Notes: generated from the letters alone by a model not told the origin. A DNA stretch of 64,000 nucleotides from Flavobacterium gilvum (GCF_001761465.1 NZ_CP017479.1:868001-932000); one strand, 5' to 3'. Positions 26,788 to 35,751 are shown, counted from the first letter of the stretch. Program-made: numbers and translations.

Positions 26788-27840
26788 ATGCCAAATTTTC
26801 TTAAACTGATTGTAAAAGAAGTAAAACGCGAAACCAATGATGCCGTTTCGATACTTTTTAATGTCCCCGAAGAATTAAAATCCAATTATACTTTCATAGC
26901 CGGTCAGTACGTAAACTTACGTTTGACGTTGGACAATACCGAAATCCGTCGTGCCTATTCTATTTGTTCGGCTCCCGGAAGCAGTGAATTGCGAATTGCG
27001 GTAAAAGCTGTAAAAGATGGTCTTTTTTCACAATTTGCAAACAATAAATTAAAAGCCGGTGATGTGCTTGAAGTGGGAAAACCAGAAGGAAAATTCACTT
27101 TTGAACCAGAAATCGACCGTCAAAAAAATTATATTGCTTTTGTGGCCGGAAGCGGAATTACTCCTGTTTTGTCCATTCTGAAATCGGTTTTGAAAAACGA
27201 ACCTAAAAGTTCATTTGTTTTGGTTTATGGAAATAAAACACCAGAGCAAACCATTTTCCATCAGGAACTACACGATTTACATCAGCAATATGTAGGTCGC
27301 TTGTTTATACATTATGTTTATAGTCAAGCTAATGTCGAAAATGCTTTGTTTGGCAGAATTGATAAATCTGTGGTGAATTTTGCCTTAAACAATAAACACG
27401 CAGCATTGGATTTTGAAAAATTCTACCTGTGTGGTCCAGAAGACATGATTAATTCTGTTTCGAGTGTTTTGAAAGAAAAAAATGTGAAAGACTCGGCAAT
27501 AAAATTTGAACTTTTCAAAACCTCTTCACACGAAAACACTATTCAGGAAGCATTAGTAGGACATTCTAAAATCACCGTTCTAGTCGATGATGAAGAAACG
27601 ACTTTCGAAATGTCATTAAAACAAACCATTCTTGAAGCAGCATTAAAACAAGGCGTAGACGCTCCGTATTCCTGCCAAGGCGGAATTTGCAGCAGCTGTC
27701 TCGCTCGTGTTACAGAAGGTGCAGCATTGATGAGGAAAAATTCTATTCTTTCTGACAGCGAAATTGAAGAAGGACTAATCCTTACTTGTCAGGCTCATCC
27801 TACGACTCCAACAATACGTGTGGATTATGATGATGTTTAA
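26788..27840 (+). CDS. Ferredoxin-NADP reductase-type oxidoreductase with C-terminal 2Fe-2S domain
   Basis: A 350-residue flavin- and iron-sulfur-dependent electron-transfer protein. The order is an FAD-binding barrel with RAYSICS (about 55-61), an NAD(P)-binding domain with VAGSGITPVLSILKS (about 119) and YLCGPEDM, and a plant-type ferredoxin domain with CQGGICSSCLARV plus a later Cys in LTCQAHP. This is the layout of PaaE-type oxygenase reductases; Flavobacterium copies often serve as general ferredoxin-NADP reductases. No oxygenase genes are nearby, so phenylacetate breakdown is not implied. Confidence 0.9.
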   Translation: MPNFLKLIVKEVKRETNDAVSILFNVPEELKSNYTFIAGQYVNLRLTLDNTEIRRAYSICSAPGSSELRIAVKAVKDGLFSQFANNKLKAGDVLEVGKPEGKFTFEPEIDRQKNYIAFVAGSGITPVLSILKSVLKNEPKSSFVLVYGNKTPEQTIFHQELHDLHQQYVGRLFIHYVYSQANVENALFGRIDKSVVNFALNNKHAALDFEKFYLCGPEDMINSVSSVLKEKNVKDSAIKFELFKTSSHENTIQEALVGHSKITVLVDDEETTFEMSLKQTILEAALKQGVDAPYSCQGGICSSCLARVTEGAALMRKNSILSDSEIEEGLILTCQAHPTTPTIRVDYDDV

Positions 27841-27862
27841 AAAACTATCTAAATAATAAACG

Positions 27863-27890
27863 AAAACTCCGCTGAAAAGTGGAGTTTTTT
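27863..27890 (+). terminator. Rho-independent terminator
   Basis: AAAACTCCGCT-GAAA-AGTGGAGTTTT forms an 11-bp stem with a GAAA tetraloop, followed by TT. It ends the reductase transcript 22 bases after the stop. Confidence 0.85.
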
Positions 27891-28016
27891 GTTTTAAAAT
27901 ATCTTGATTTTTACTATATTAGTAGTGCATTTACAGCAATCCTATTCTTCTTTATTAAGGATAAATTTAATTGAATCGCATTTGATAATAATACACTAAC
28001 TAATATACCAAAAACC

Positions 28017-28439
28017 ATGAAAATCCTTCACTACGTTCATCTCCATTTTATTTTGCTTTTTGTAACAACTGCTTTACTATGTACTCTCGTTTTAATTCAA
28101 ATAACGAAAAAACAGAAAAAGACAAAACAGCTTACAAAAGAGAAATATCAATCAACAATGATTGGGAAAATGCTAGAAATAGCACGAATTGACACAAGTA
28201 TTTTTAATATTTGGCCGTATGTAAGTAATTTACAAACGAACAAAGTTCTATCGAACAAAATCAAAGAACGCGAATTGATTCATAAAGTCTATAGAGATTC
28301 TACTCAAGAATTCGAACACGTTCTACTATCTACAGAAAAAGAAAATAATTTTGTTGTAATTGTCGTAGACAAAAAGAAAAAGAAAATAATGGGTCATTAT
28401 CTTCTTGACCAAGATGGAAAATATGACTTAGTGGCTTAG
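28017..28439 (+). CDS. Hypothetical protein with one N-terminal membrane helix
   Basis: A 140-residue protein of unknown function. Residues 8-29 form a membrane helix (LHFILLFVTTALLCTLVLIQI), followed by a strongly basic stretch (TKKQKKTKQLTK), so the C-terminal domain should be cytoplasmic. No motif recognised. It is flanked by terminators on both sides and appears to be a single-gene unit. Confidence 0.65.
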   Translation: MKILHYVHLHFILLFVTTALLCTLVLIQITKKQKKTKQLTKEKYQSTMIGKMLEIARIDTSIFNIWPYVSNLQTNKVLSNKIKERELIHKVYRDSTQEFEHVLLSTEKENNFVVIVVDKKKKKIMGHYLLDQDGKYDLVA

Positions 28440-28483
28440 ACTCTTTTGGTAAAATTTAAGCATTTGTCAAAAATCACAATTGA

Positions 28484-28522
28484 AAGCATTATACCTCTTG
28501 GAGTATGATGCTTTATTTTTTT
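28484..28522 (+). terminator. Rho-independent terminator
   Basis: AAGCATtATAC (28484-28494) pairs with GTATgATGCTT (28503-28513), followed by TATTTTTTT. It suits the plus-strand gene ending at 28439. Confidence 0.75.
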
Positions 28523-28529
28523 GAACTGC

Positions 28530-29567
28530 TTAAATTTTTGAAACCACTTTGTCAACAGTAATCGTCCGCATGGCATCATCATAACCTTCCACCTTTTTAT
28601 TTCCATAAACGGATGTGGGTAATTTTGGATACAAATTTCTGTCCGAAACCAAAGCGTTTTCCAATGGCTGATTAAACGGCGAAAAACCGGTAAAAGGATG
28701 CGTTGCTCCCCAAAGTGTAATCACTTTTACACCAAGCATCGCAGCGATATGTGCATTCCCGGAATCCATAGAAAGCATTACATCAAGATTACTGATGAGT
28801 TGTAATTCTTGCTGAAACTTGATTTTTCCTGCCACAACAATCACATTTTCTTTGTCGTCAGAAAAGGAATTTAAAAGTTCAATTTCCTTTTTACCTCCTC
28901 CAAAAAGCAAAATTTTATTCGTTTTAATTGATGCTAATTGGTCGATGACTTGTTGCATTAAATCCAAAGGATAAACCTTGGAATCATATTGAGCAAAAGG
29001 TGCAATTCCGATCAATTTTTGGTTGTTTTCACCAATCAAAGTAATTATTTCATTGTCTAAATCTGCTTTCTTCGGAAATATTGGATTGGTTAAATCGACC
29101 ACAAAACCAAGTTGTTCAAAGACTTTAACGTGTCTTTCAAACATTGTGGTTTGTTGTTTGAAAATTTTGTTTTCGGGACGCGTCAATTCCTTCTTCCCTT
29201 TTCTTCCTTTGTCAACCGAAGCCACTTTTTTTCCGCTTACAGCAAAAAGGGTCCGAACGACTTTGGAACGTAAAACATTATGTAAATCGGCGAAAGCATC
29301 AATTTTTAATGTTTTCAAATCCTGATACAATCGCAGTAATCCCAAAGAACCTTTGTGTCGTTCTTTTTCATCAAAAGCAAAAAAAGAAAGATTGGGAATT
29401 CCTTCAAAAAAAGGTTTAAAAAAAGGTCTGGAAACAACTGTGATTTTTATTTTTGGATTTTGTTGTACAAAAGCCCTTAAAACAGGAACCGTCATGGCGA
29501 CATCTCCCATTGCGGATAGTCTCATGACGGCTATATGTTGAATTTTTGAAGACAAATTTGTTTCCAA
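28530..29567 (-). CDS. Glycosyltransferase family 9 (heptosyltransferase-like)
   Basis: A 345-residue GT-B fold protein. The N-terminus IAVMRLSAMGDVAMTVPVLRAF is the hallmark of GT9/heptosyltransferase proteins, and the C-terminal half holds LLFGGGKKEIELL and MSMDSGNAHIAAMLGVKVITLWGATHPFTGF, the donor-binding region. It likely adds a sugar to lipopolysaccharide core on the cytoplasmic face. The DUF4254 gene ends 3 bases upstream, so the two form an operon. Confidence 0.9.
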   Translation of the reverse strand: METNLSSKIQHIAVMRLSAMGDVAMTVPVLRAFVQQNPKIKITVVSRPFFKPFFEGIPNLSFFAFDEKERHKGSLGLLRLYQDLKTLKIDAFADLHNVLRSKVVRTLFAVSGKKVASVDKGRKGKKELTRPENKIFKQQTTMFERHVKVFEQLGFVVDLTNPIFPKKADLDNEIITLIGENNQKLIGIAPFAQYDSKVYPLDLMQQVIDQLASIKTNKILLFGGGKKEIELLNSFSDDKENVIVVAGKIKFQQELQLISNLDVMLSMDSGNAHIAAMLGVKVITLWGATHPFTGFSPFNQPLENALVSDRNLYPKLPTSVYGNKKVEGYDDAMRTITVDKVVSKI

Positions 29568-29570
29568 AAA

Positions 29571-30176
29571 TTACTTTTTATTTTGATACAAAACAGGATT
29601 CAAATCATCGTCATTGTACATTTTCATCTGTTTGTACACTTTCATGAATTTATCACCATTTTCGATATCCTTCAATAAATCTTCGATTGCTGTAGATAAA
29701 TCGCTTCTTTGTTCCAACAATATATTCAATTTTGCCTGACATTTATCTCTATGATCCTGTGAAGCTTCGGCACGAGTTGCTTCTTCATTCATGTGATAAA
29801 TTTTCAAGGCCAAAATAGACAATCTATCGAATGCCCATGCTGGACTTTCAGAATTGATTTTGGCATCATCTTTTACCACAATATGGCTGTATTTTTGAAG
29901 AAAATAACTATCGATATATTCAACCATATCTGTACGCTCCTGATTTGAAGCATCGATTCTTCTTTTTAAAGTCAAAGCAGCCACCGGATCAATGTTCGGA
30001 TCACGGATAATATCTTCAAAATGCCATTGCACAGTGTCAATCCAATTTTTTAGATACAACAAATGTTCAAATTTATCTTTTGGATAAGGATTGTTTATCG
30101 GTTGATCTACATTATCAAACTGATGATAATCTTTTATACTTTGCTCAAATACAGAATAAGCTAATTTTGAAAACAT
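29571..30176 (-). CDS. DUF4254-like protein
   Basis: A 201-residue soluble, mostly helical protein with no signal peptide. It contains HLLYLKNWIDTVQWHFEDIIRDP and DRLSILALKIYHM, segments I associate with the DUF4254 family, often found next to GT9 genes. Function unknown; a link to lipopolysaccharide assembly is suggested by the 3-base spacing to the GT9 gene. A TATCTTTG promoter box precedes it. Confidence 0.8.
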   Translation of the reverse strand: MFSKLAYSVFEQSIKDYHQFDNVDQPINNPYPKDKFEHLLYLKNWIDTVQWHFEDIIRDPNIDPVAALTLKRRIDASNQERTDMVEYIDSYFLQKYSHIVVKDDAKINSESPAWAFDRLSILALKIYHMNEEATRAEASQDHRDKCQAKLNILLEQRSDLSTAIEDLLKDIENGDKFMKVYKQMKMYNDDDLNPVLYQNKK

Positions 30177-30198
30177 ATCTTTAATGATTTTAGAAATA

Positions 30199-30206
30199 CA
30201 AAGATA
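30199..30206 (-). promoter_or_regulatory. Candidate -7 box for DUF4254-GT9 operon
   Basis: TATCTTTG on the minus strand matches TAnnTTTG, 22 bases before the ATG at 30176. Confidence 0.4.
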
Positions 30207-30266
30207 CTTTTTATACTTTTATGGCATAAAAAAAACTTCACATATTAAGTTCTTAATATTAAAATT

Positions 30267-30920
30267 ATGGAAGTACATTATTTGTCAGAAAAGAATAGTG
30301 TTTTAAATCACTTTCTAGGTCAAATCAGGAATGTCAATGTCCAAAAGGACAGCATGCGTTTTCGTAGAAACATTGAACGTATTGGCGAAATTATGGCTTA
30401 CGAAATGAGTCAGTCTTTTGTCTACAAAGACATTGAAATAACAACTCCGCTAGGTGTTAAAAAAACGACAGAAATTGCCGATCAATTGGTCATTTGTTCT
30501 ATTTTAAGAGCCGGTTTAGCGTTACACCAGGGCTTTTTGAACTATTTTGACGACGCCGAAAACGGATTCATTTCTGCCTACAGGCATCATCCAAACAATG
30601 ATGATTTCTTTGATATATTGGTTGAATACCAAGCTATCCCAGATATTAATGGAAAAAATCTTTTGCTGGTGGATCCTATGCTAGCAACAGGACAATCCCT
30701 GGTAGCTGTTTTTAATCGACTAATGGAAAGAGGCACTCCAAAAGAAATTCATATTGCCGTGACTATTGCTGCGCCCGAAGGCATTGCATACCTACAAGAG
30801 AACTTACCCGAAAATTGTCATCTTTGGGTTGCCGATCTTGATGAAAAACTCAACGACAAAAGTTATATTATTCCGGGACTTGGAGATGCCGGAGATTTGG
30901 CTTACGGTTCTAAATTATAA
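30267..30920 (+). CDS. upp: Uracil phosphoribosyltransferase
   Basis: A 217-residue pyrimidine-salvage enzyme making UMP from uracil and PRPP. The PRPP-binding loop is VDPMLATGQSL (about 135-145), and the C-terminal uracil-binding segment IIPGLGDAGDLAYGSKL is complete. Its last 6 bases overlap the convergent membrane-protein gene at 30915. Confidence 0.96.
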   Translation: MEVHYLSEKNSVLNHFLGQIRNVNVQKDSMRFRRNIERIGEIMAYEMSQSFVYKDIEITTPLGVKKTTEIADQLVICSILRAGLALHQGFLNYFDDAENGFISAYRHHPNNDDFFDILVEYQAIPDINGKNLLLVDPMLATGQSLVAVFNRLMERGTPKEIHIAVTIAAPEGIAYLQENLPENCHLWVADLDEKLNDKSYIIPGLGDAGDLAYGSKL

Positions 30921-31844
30921 CTGCGAAAAGAAAGTAAAAACGCTACAGGCCATAAGAACAAATAGAACGATTTCCTCTTTCAATTGCGGTTTCGATATTT
31001 CGATATGCGCTGTAGCCATTATTGCCAGTGGTGCAAAAGTAAAAACCAGTAATTCGTTGCTTTTATTGGCTGATAAAACAAAAACCAAAATTCCAATAAA
31101 AAACGAAGCTATCACTTTTTTATAAGAAGAAAGCAAAACCAACGGTCTGCTGGATAAAGTTGAAACCATTGATACCAAAAAAAACAAAGCAACTGTCGCA
31201 TAAATAGAAAAGGCAGCATTTTGATAATTATTTGTAAAATAATCTAAACTCAGGCTTATTTTGCTGGTCTTTTGCAAAAAAGCTATACTATGAAAATCCA
31301 AAATTAAAGAGCAAGAAACAAATAATATGGTTACTGCAAAAAGGGCTATAAAAGGAATAACCCAGTTTCTATAATCTCTGGAAACGTGGAATATTACCGA
31401 TATAAAAACCAAAAGAATGTACAAAATACTCCAAAACTGAAATAAGGCCGCAACAAAAATCCATAATGAAGCATCAAAAAGCTTCTCTTTGGTCTCTTTC
31501 AAACTTTGCAAAGAAACTAATCGTCTGATGGCTAATAAAACAAAGAAATTAGACAAAATCAGATTTGAGTTATTCAATATTTTTGGAAAAAAAAGCAAAA
31601 ATAAAAAATAAAAAAAAGCAGTATAAGTACTGTCTCTACTCAATCCGTTGCGTTTTGAAATAAAACTGTCAAGGAAAATTGTTGCCAATAAAACCAATAA
31701 CAATCCAGTCCTTTGCAAAATAGAAATAATTGATTTTGCCCAAGAAACATCCTGGATTTGGTAAAGAAAAAAGAAAACCAGCATTAAAATTACCACCAAA
31801 GAAAAATTAAATGGTGTAGATTTTTTAAAAACACTTGTTATCAT
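30915..31844 (-). CDS. Membrane protein, DUF6427-like
   Basis: A 309-residue protein with about eight or nine hydrophobic helices and few polar segments. I associate it with the DUF6427 family, seen beside upp in Flavobacteriia; function unknown. The gene overlaps the 3' end of upp by 6 bases in convergent orientation, so no terminator fits between them. Confidence 0.75.
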   Translation of the reverse strand: MITSVFKKSTPFNFSLVVILMLVFFFLYQIQDVSWAKSIISILQRTGLLLVLLATIFLDSFISKRNGLSRDSTYTAFFYFLFLLFFPKILNNSNLILSNFFVLLAIRRLVSLQSLKETKEKLFDASLWIFVAALFQFWSILYILLVFISVIFHVSRDYRNWVIPFIALFAVTILFVSCSLILDFHSIAFLQKTSKISLSLDYFTNNYQNAAFSIYATVALFFLVSMVSTLSSRPLVLLSSYKKVIASFFIGILVFVLSANKSNELLVFTFAPLAIMATAHIEISKPQLKEEIVLFVLMACSVFTFFSQL

Positions 31845-31864
31845 AAGGATATTTTATACTTTTG
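31835..31864 (+). promoter_or_regulatory. Promoter with TTG-N19-TACTTTTG
   Basis: TTG (31835-31837) and TACTTTTG (31857-31864) are 19 bases apart, close to the Bacteroidota consensus TTTG-N19-TAnnTTTG. It points to the small gene at 31991 and would give a leader of about 120 bases; it overlaps the 5' end of the divergent membrane-protein gene. Confidence 0.5.
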
Positions 31865-31990
31865 TGACTGTAAATATAATACTTGTTTAAAAAGGAATAG
31901 AACAAGATTAAAAAAGATTCAATAGAAATTTGTTTTTTTTGACGTCTAAAATTCCAAAACCAAAATAACTAAAAATAAAAGAGATACGTT

Positions 31991-32221
31991 ATGACATCAT
32001 TTTTTGAAGGAATTCAATACTTATTTGTAAACATTTTATTCGCTCCTTTAGATTTTTTACGTTCATTAGAACTAAAAACCTGGTTTGGTGCCAATACCAT
32101 CAACTGGATTTTCATGATTATCTGTGCTGTTGCGATCGTTTATTGGACAAAACAATTGAAATTGCACAAGGAAAACGGAGAAGATTTTCAAGATACTACT
32201 GCTCATTCTTTTTTGGAATAA
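31991..32221 (+). CDS. Small membrane protein, DUF6341-like
   Basis: A 76-residue protein with a first hydrophobic segment (IQYLFVNILFAPLDFL) and one clear membrane helix (TINWIFMIICAVAIVYW), then a charged tail. I associate it with DUF6341, a short family of Flavobacteriia, of unknown function. It has its own promoter candidate and a strong terminator. Confidence 0.75.
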   Translation: MTSFFEGIQYLFVNILFAPLDFLRSLELKTWFGANTINWIFMIICAVAIVYWTKQLKLHKENGEDFQDTTAHSFLE

Positions 32222-32242
32222 TAACAGTATCAAAATAAAACC

Positions 32243-32280
32243 AAAACACGAATTGAATAGTTTTCAATTCGTGTTTTTTT
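32243..32280 (+). terminator. Bidirectional terminator
   Basis: AAAACACGAATTGAA (32243-32257) and TTCAATTCGTGTTTT form a 15-bp stem with a tiny loop and T-runs on both strands. It separates the convergent small membrane-protein gene and purD. Confidence 0.85.
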
Positions 32281-32285
32281 ATGTC

Positions 32286-33560
32286 TTAGATTAAATCAAA
32301 TCCGATATCTTTTCTGAAATTCATTTTATCAAAATGTATTTTGCTCACATTTTGATACGATTGGTTCAAAGCTTCCTGGAAATTGTCTCCGTACGAAGTA
32401 ATCGCCATAACCCTTCCGCCATTGGTAACTACATTGCCATTATCAAGTTTGGTTCCTGCATGGAAAACAATAGAGTTTTCAACATTCTCCAAACCAGTAA
32501 TTACTTTCCCTTTTTCAAAATCTTCCGGATATCCGCCAGAAACCATCATTACTGTCGTTGCACTTCTTGGATCTACTTCAAGATTGAAATCTCCTAATTT
32601 TTCATTGGCTACCGCCAAAAACAATTCCACCAAATCCGATTTTAGTCTTGGAACAACGACTTCAGTTTCGGGATCACCCATTCTCACATTGTATTCAATA
32701 ACAATCGGTTCGTTATTTACGTTGATCAATCCAATGAATACAAAACCTTTATATGGAATTCCATCTTTTTGAAAACCTTCAATAGTTGGTTTTACAATTC
32801 GGGTTTCAATTTTTTCCATCAACACAGCATCCACATAAGGAACCGGAGAAACCGCTCCCATTCCGCCTGTATTCAATCCGGTATCGCCTTCACCAATACG
32901 TTTGTAATCCTTGGCCGTTGGCAAAATTTTATAGCTTTTCCCGTCTGTCAAAACAAAACAACTCAATTCTATTCCGTCAAGGAATTCTTCTATAACCACT
33001 TTGGAACTGGCGGCACCAAATTTTTGGTTTACCAGCATATTTCTTAATTCGGTTTGTGCTTCAGCCAAATCCTGAATAATCAAAACTCCTTTTCCAGCGG
33101 CCAATCCATCTGCTTTCAATACATAGGGAGATTGCAATGTTTCAAGGAATTTGCATCCATTTTCCACCGTTTCGGCAGTAAAACTATCATATGCCGCCGT
33201 TGGGATTTTATGTCTCATCAAGAATTCTTTGGCAAACTCTTTACTTCCTTCCAATGTTGCTCCAATTTTTGAAGGCCCAATTACCGGAATCTCTTTTAAA
33301 TCCTGATCGTTCAGGAAAAAATCATAAACTCCTTTTACCAATGGATCTTCTGGTCCTACCACCACCATTTTAATATTTTCCTTGATAACCAATGCTTTTA
33401 TAGCCTCAAAATCGGTGGCACTTATATCAACATTTTTTGCAATTTGAGCAGTTCCCGCATTTCCTGGTGCTACAAAAAGGGTGTCACAAAGCGGACTTTG
33501 AATCATTTTCCATGCAAAGGCATGTTCTCTTCCTCCTGATCCTAATAGTAAAATATTCAT
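32286..33560 (-). CDS. purD: Phosphoribosylamine-glycine ligase
   Basis: A 424-residue ATP-grasp enzyme of purine synthesis, joining glycine to phosphoribosylamine. The N-terminus MNILLLGSGGREHAFAWK and the segments VLKADGLAAGKGV, LNTGGMGAVSPVP and EYNVRMGDPETEVVVPRL are diagnostic and intact. Normal length. A TATTTTTG promoter box lies 26 bases upstream. Confidence 0.97.
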   Translation of the reverse strand: MNILLLGSGGREHAFAWKMIQSPLCDTLFVAPGNAGTAQIAKNVDISATDFEAIKALVIKENIKMVVVGPEDPLVKGVYDFFLNDQDLKEIPVIGPSKIGATLEGSKEFAKEFLMRHKIPTAAYDSFTAETVENGCKFLETLQSPYVLKADGLAAGKGVLIIQDLAEAQTELRNMLVNQKFGAASSKVVIEEFLDGIELSCFVLTDGKSYKILPTAKDYKRIGEGDTGLNTGGMGAVSPVPYVDAVLMEKIETRIVKPTIEGFQKDGIPYKGFVFIGLINVNNEPIVIEYNVRMGDPETEVVVPRLKSDLVELFLAVANEKLGDFNLEVDPRSATTVMMVSGGYPEDFEKGKVITGLENVENSIVFHAGTKLDNGNVVTNGGRVMAITSYGDNFQEALNQSYQNVSKIHFDKMNFRKDIGFDLI

Positions 33561-33585
33561 GGCGTAGTTTTATAAAATTGTCGTG

Positions 33586-33593
33586 CAAAAATA
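33586..33593 (-). promoter_or_regulatory. Candidate -7 box of purD
   Basis: TATTTTTG on the minus strand matches TAnnTTTG, 26 bases before the purD ATG at 33560. Confidence 0.4.
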
Positions 33594-33667
33594 ATCCGTT
33601 TTGAACGTAAAAAATAATTATATTCTAAAAAGTTAACGTTTGAGCCTTAATAGTGACAGCTAAATAG

Positions 33668-33691
33668 TATTTTTGAGAAAATTTATTTTTG
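33668..33691 (+). promoter_or_regulatory. Two overlapping -7 box candidates ahead of the CapK-like gene
   Basis: TATTTTTG occurs at 33668-33675 and again at 33684-33691. The first would start transcription about 15 bases before the ATG at 33695; the second would need translation to begin at the later ATG at 33740. They therefore bear on the start choice. Confidence 0.35.
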
Positions 33692-33694
33692 CAA

Positions 33695-35014
33695 ATGCTC
33701 AAACTATTTGACTTAACGCTTCAAATTAATGGTTTCCCAATGAAGGAAGCCAAAGCTGAATTGCAAAAGATTCTTGCCATTCCTGAGGAAAATTTTGAAG
33801 ATTTTATCGAACAGAAAAAAAGAGAAATCGTCAATTTTCATTTAAAAAACAATCCTTTTTACAAAGAATTGGCTCAGACAGCATCTTTTCAAAACTGGAA
33901 TGATTTACCCATTTTGAACAAACAAAATTTGCAGAAACCCTTGAAAGAAAGGCTTTCTTTGGGCTGCACTGAAAAAGCTGTTTACCTCAACAAAACTTCG
34001 GGTTCTAGTGGACATCCTTTTATTTTTGCAAAAGATAAATTTTGCCATGCTTTGACTTGGGCTTCCAATATTTATCGGTTTGGGTGGTACGGAATCGATT
34101 TTAACTCTTCCTATCAAGCGCGTTTTTATGGTATTCCATTGGATTTTATCGGAAAACGAAAAGAACGTTTCAAGGATTTTTTGAGCCATCGGTATCGATT
34201 TCCTGTTTTTGATTTATCTGATGAAATTCTGGAGAAATTTTTGCAAAAATTCAAAACCAAAAAATTCGATTATATCAATGGTTATACCTCATCCATTGTT
34301 TTGTTTGCCAAATTTTTACAGCAAAAAAACATCGTTTTAAAAACCATTTGCCCCACTCTAAAAGTATGCATGGTTACCTCCGAAATGCTTTTTGAAAAAG
34401 ATAAACTGCTATTAGAAAAGCAATTTGGCATTCCCATCGTCAATGAATACGGAGCTTCGGAACTGGATTTGATTGCGTTTCAAAATCCCAACGGAGAATG
34501 GCAGGTCAATTCAGAAACACTATTTGTCGAAATTCTGGACGAAAACAATCAAGTTGTTCCAAACGGAACTTCGGGACGAGTCGTTATTACTTCGCTTTTC
34601 AACAAAGCGCATCCATTCATTCGATACGAAATTGGAGATATTGGAATTTTGGACGAAAAAAGCACACCAAAAATACCTATTCTCAAAAAATTAATTGGTC
34701 GTACCAATGATGTTGCTATTTTACCAAGTGGCAAAAAATCGCCCGGTTTGACTTTTTATTATGTGACCAAAAGCATCATCGAAGACGATGGAAACGTAAA
34801 AGAATTTGTCATTAAACAAACAAAAATTGATTCTTTTGAAATTGATTATATTTCAGAAAAAGAATTGGATTCGGTTCAAATTCAAAAGATTAAAGAAGCC
34901 ATTGATCTTTATCTGGAACCCAATTTGAATTTTCATTTTACACGAAAATCCGTTTTGGAAAGAACCAATCGTGGCAAATTAAAACAGTTCACTTCATTTT
35001 TACAACGTAAATAA
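33695..35014 (+). CDS. Phenylacetate-CoA ligase/CapK-like adenylating enzyme
   Basis: A 439-residue protein of the PaaK/CapK branch of the ANL superfamily. The ATP-binding loop is NKTSGSSGHPF (about 98-108), YGASE (about 248) is the adenylate motif, and GRTNDV precedes the small C-terminal domain. In polysaccharide loci such CapK-like proteins are thought to activate acyl groups or modify the polymer. The frame opens with TTG at 33689; I prefer the ATG two codons later because LFDLTLQINGFP looks conserved. An ATG at 33740 is also possible. It is first in the 33.7-44.5 kb polysaccharide locus. Confidence 0.85.
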   Translation: MLKLFDLTLQINGFPMKEAKAELQKILAIPEENFEDFIEQKKREIVNFHLKNNPFYKELAQTASFQNWNDLPILNKQNLQKPLKERLSLGCTEKAVYLNKTSGSSGHPFIFAKDKFCHALTWASNIYRFGWYGIDFNSSYQARFYGIPLDFIGKRKERFKDFLSHRYRFPVFDLSDEILEKFLQKFKTKKFDYINGYTSSIVLFAKFLQQKNIVLKTICPTLKVCMVTSEMLFEKDKLLLEKQFGIPIVNEYGASELDLIAFQNPNGEWQVNSETLFVEILDENNQVVPNGTSGRVVITSLFNKAHPFIRYEIGDIGILDEKSTPKIPILKKLIGRTNDVAILPSGKKSPGLTFYYVTKSIIEDDGNVKEFVIKQTKIDSFEIDYISEKELDSVQIQKIKEAIDLYLEPNLNFHFTRKSVLERTNRGKLKQFTSFLQRK

Positions 35015-35106
35015 ATTCGTATGTTTGTCGTTTGAATTAACAAATGATGAGCGACCTATCTTTACTTTCTAAAGAAATTATTTCCCCCTGATTTTATATT
35101 TACGAA

Positions 35107-35197
35107 TTGGAGGTCGCAAATTACGGCCTCCAAATTGAATCTTGAAGTCACGCATTGTGACTTCAAAATGTTTAAGGTCACAAATTGTGACCTTAAA
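35107..35197. repeat. Three palindromes in the ORF6N gene leader
   Basis: Three 25-27-base inverted repeats stand in a row: 35107-35133 (TTGGAGGTCG...CGGCCTCCAA), 35142-35166 (TTGAAGTCAC...GTGACTTCAA) and 35171-35197 (TTTAAGGTCAC...GTGACCTTAAA). The third ends 22 bases before the ATG. They differ in the outer arms but share a GTCRC-AATT-GYGAC-like core. Arm differences are compensated on both sides, so pairing, or a dimer-bound site, seems preserved. Confidence 0.85.
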
Positions 35198-35216
35198 GAA
35201 AATTAAAAAATAATTT

Positions 35217-35747
35217 ATGGAAAATGAAATACTGATTTCTGATGAATTGATTTCTAATAAAATTTACTTTATTAGAAATCAAAAAGTGATGCTCGATATT
35301 GATTTAGCAATACTCTATGGAATTGAGACAAGAGTTTTGAAACAAGCAGTTAAAAGAAACTTTTCTCGATTTCCCGCTGATTTTATGTTTGAACTTTCGA
35401 AAATAGAATACGATTCTTTAAGATCACAATTTGTGATCTTAAAGAATGGAAGAGGACAACATCAAAAATATTTACCTTCTGCATTCACTGAACACGGAGT
35501 TCTTATGCTGTCTAGCGTGCTGAAAAGCGACAAAGCCATTCAGACCAACATTCAAATCATGCGTATTTTTACTAAAGTAAGACAAATGCTTTTGGATAAC
35601 ACCGAAATTAAAATTGATATTCTTCAGATTCAGAAAAAGTTGGAAAACCATGATAAAAACATCGAATTGGTCTTTTCTTATCTGGATGAATTGAGCGATA
35701 AAAAAGAAAATGAACAACCAAGAACAAAAATTGGTTACAAAAAATGA
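35217..35747 (+). CDS. ORF6N-domain protein
   Basis: A 176-residue protein with an N-terminal ORF6N domain (about 8-100: KIYFIRNQKVMLDIDLAILYGIETRVLKQAVKRN, then FPADFMFELS and YLPSAFTEHGVLML), a DNA-binding-type domain common in phages and mobile elements. The C-terminal 60 residues are a charged coiled coil. It is out of character in a polysaccharide locus. Its leader holds three palindromes, and a fourth 33-base palindrome with the same core lies in the coding sequence at 35414-35446 (residues about 66-77). Self-regulation or a mobile origin is inferred. Confidence 0.88.
   Translation: MENEILISDELISNKIYFIRNQKVMLDIDLAILYGIETRVLKQAVKRNFSRFPADFMFELSKIEYDSLRSQFVILKNGRGQHQKYLPSAFTEHGVLMLSSVLKSDKAIQTNIQIMRIFTKVRQMLLDNTEIKIDILQIQKKLENHDKNIELVFSYLDELSDKKENEQPRTKIGYKK
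35414..35446. repeat. 33-base palindrome inside the ORF6N coding sequence
   Basis: TTCTTTAAGATCACAA (35414-35429) is mirrored exactly by TTGTGATCTTAAAGAA (35431-35446) around one central base. The core TCACAA/TTGTGA equals that of the leader palindrome at 35171-35197. Encoded residues are LRSQFVILKN. Confidence 0.85.
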
Positions 35748-35751
35748 TTGT

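Noticed and set aside
32383..32772. Plus-strand frame of 129 residues
   Set aside because: Antisense shadow of purD.
26788..35014. Phenylacetate catabolism genes (PaaE-like and PaaK-like)
   Set aside because: The two genes are 6 kb apart with no paaABC or other pathway genes. The PaaK-like protein sits in a polysaccharide locus, where CapK-type function is more likely.
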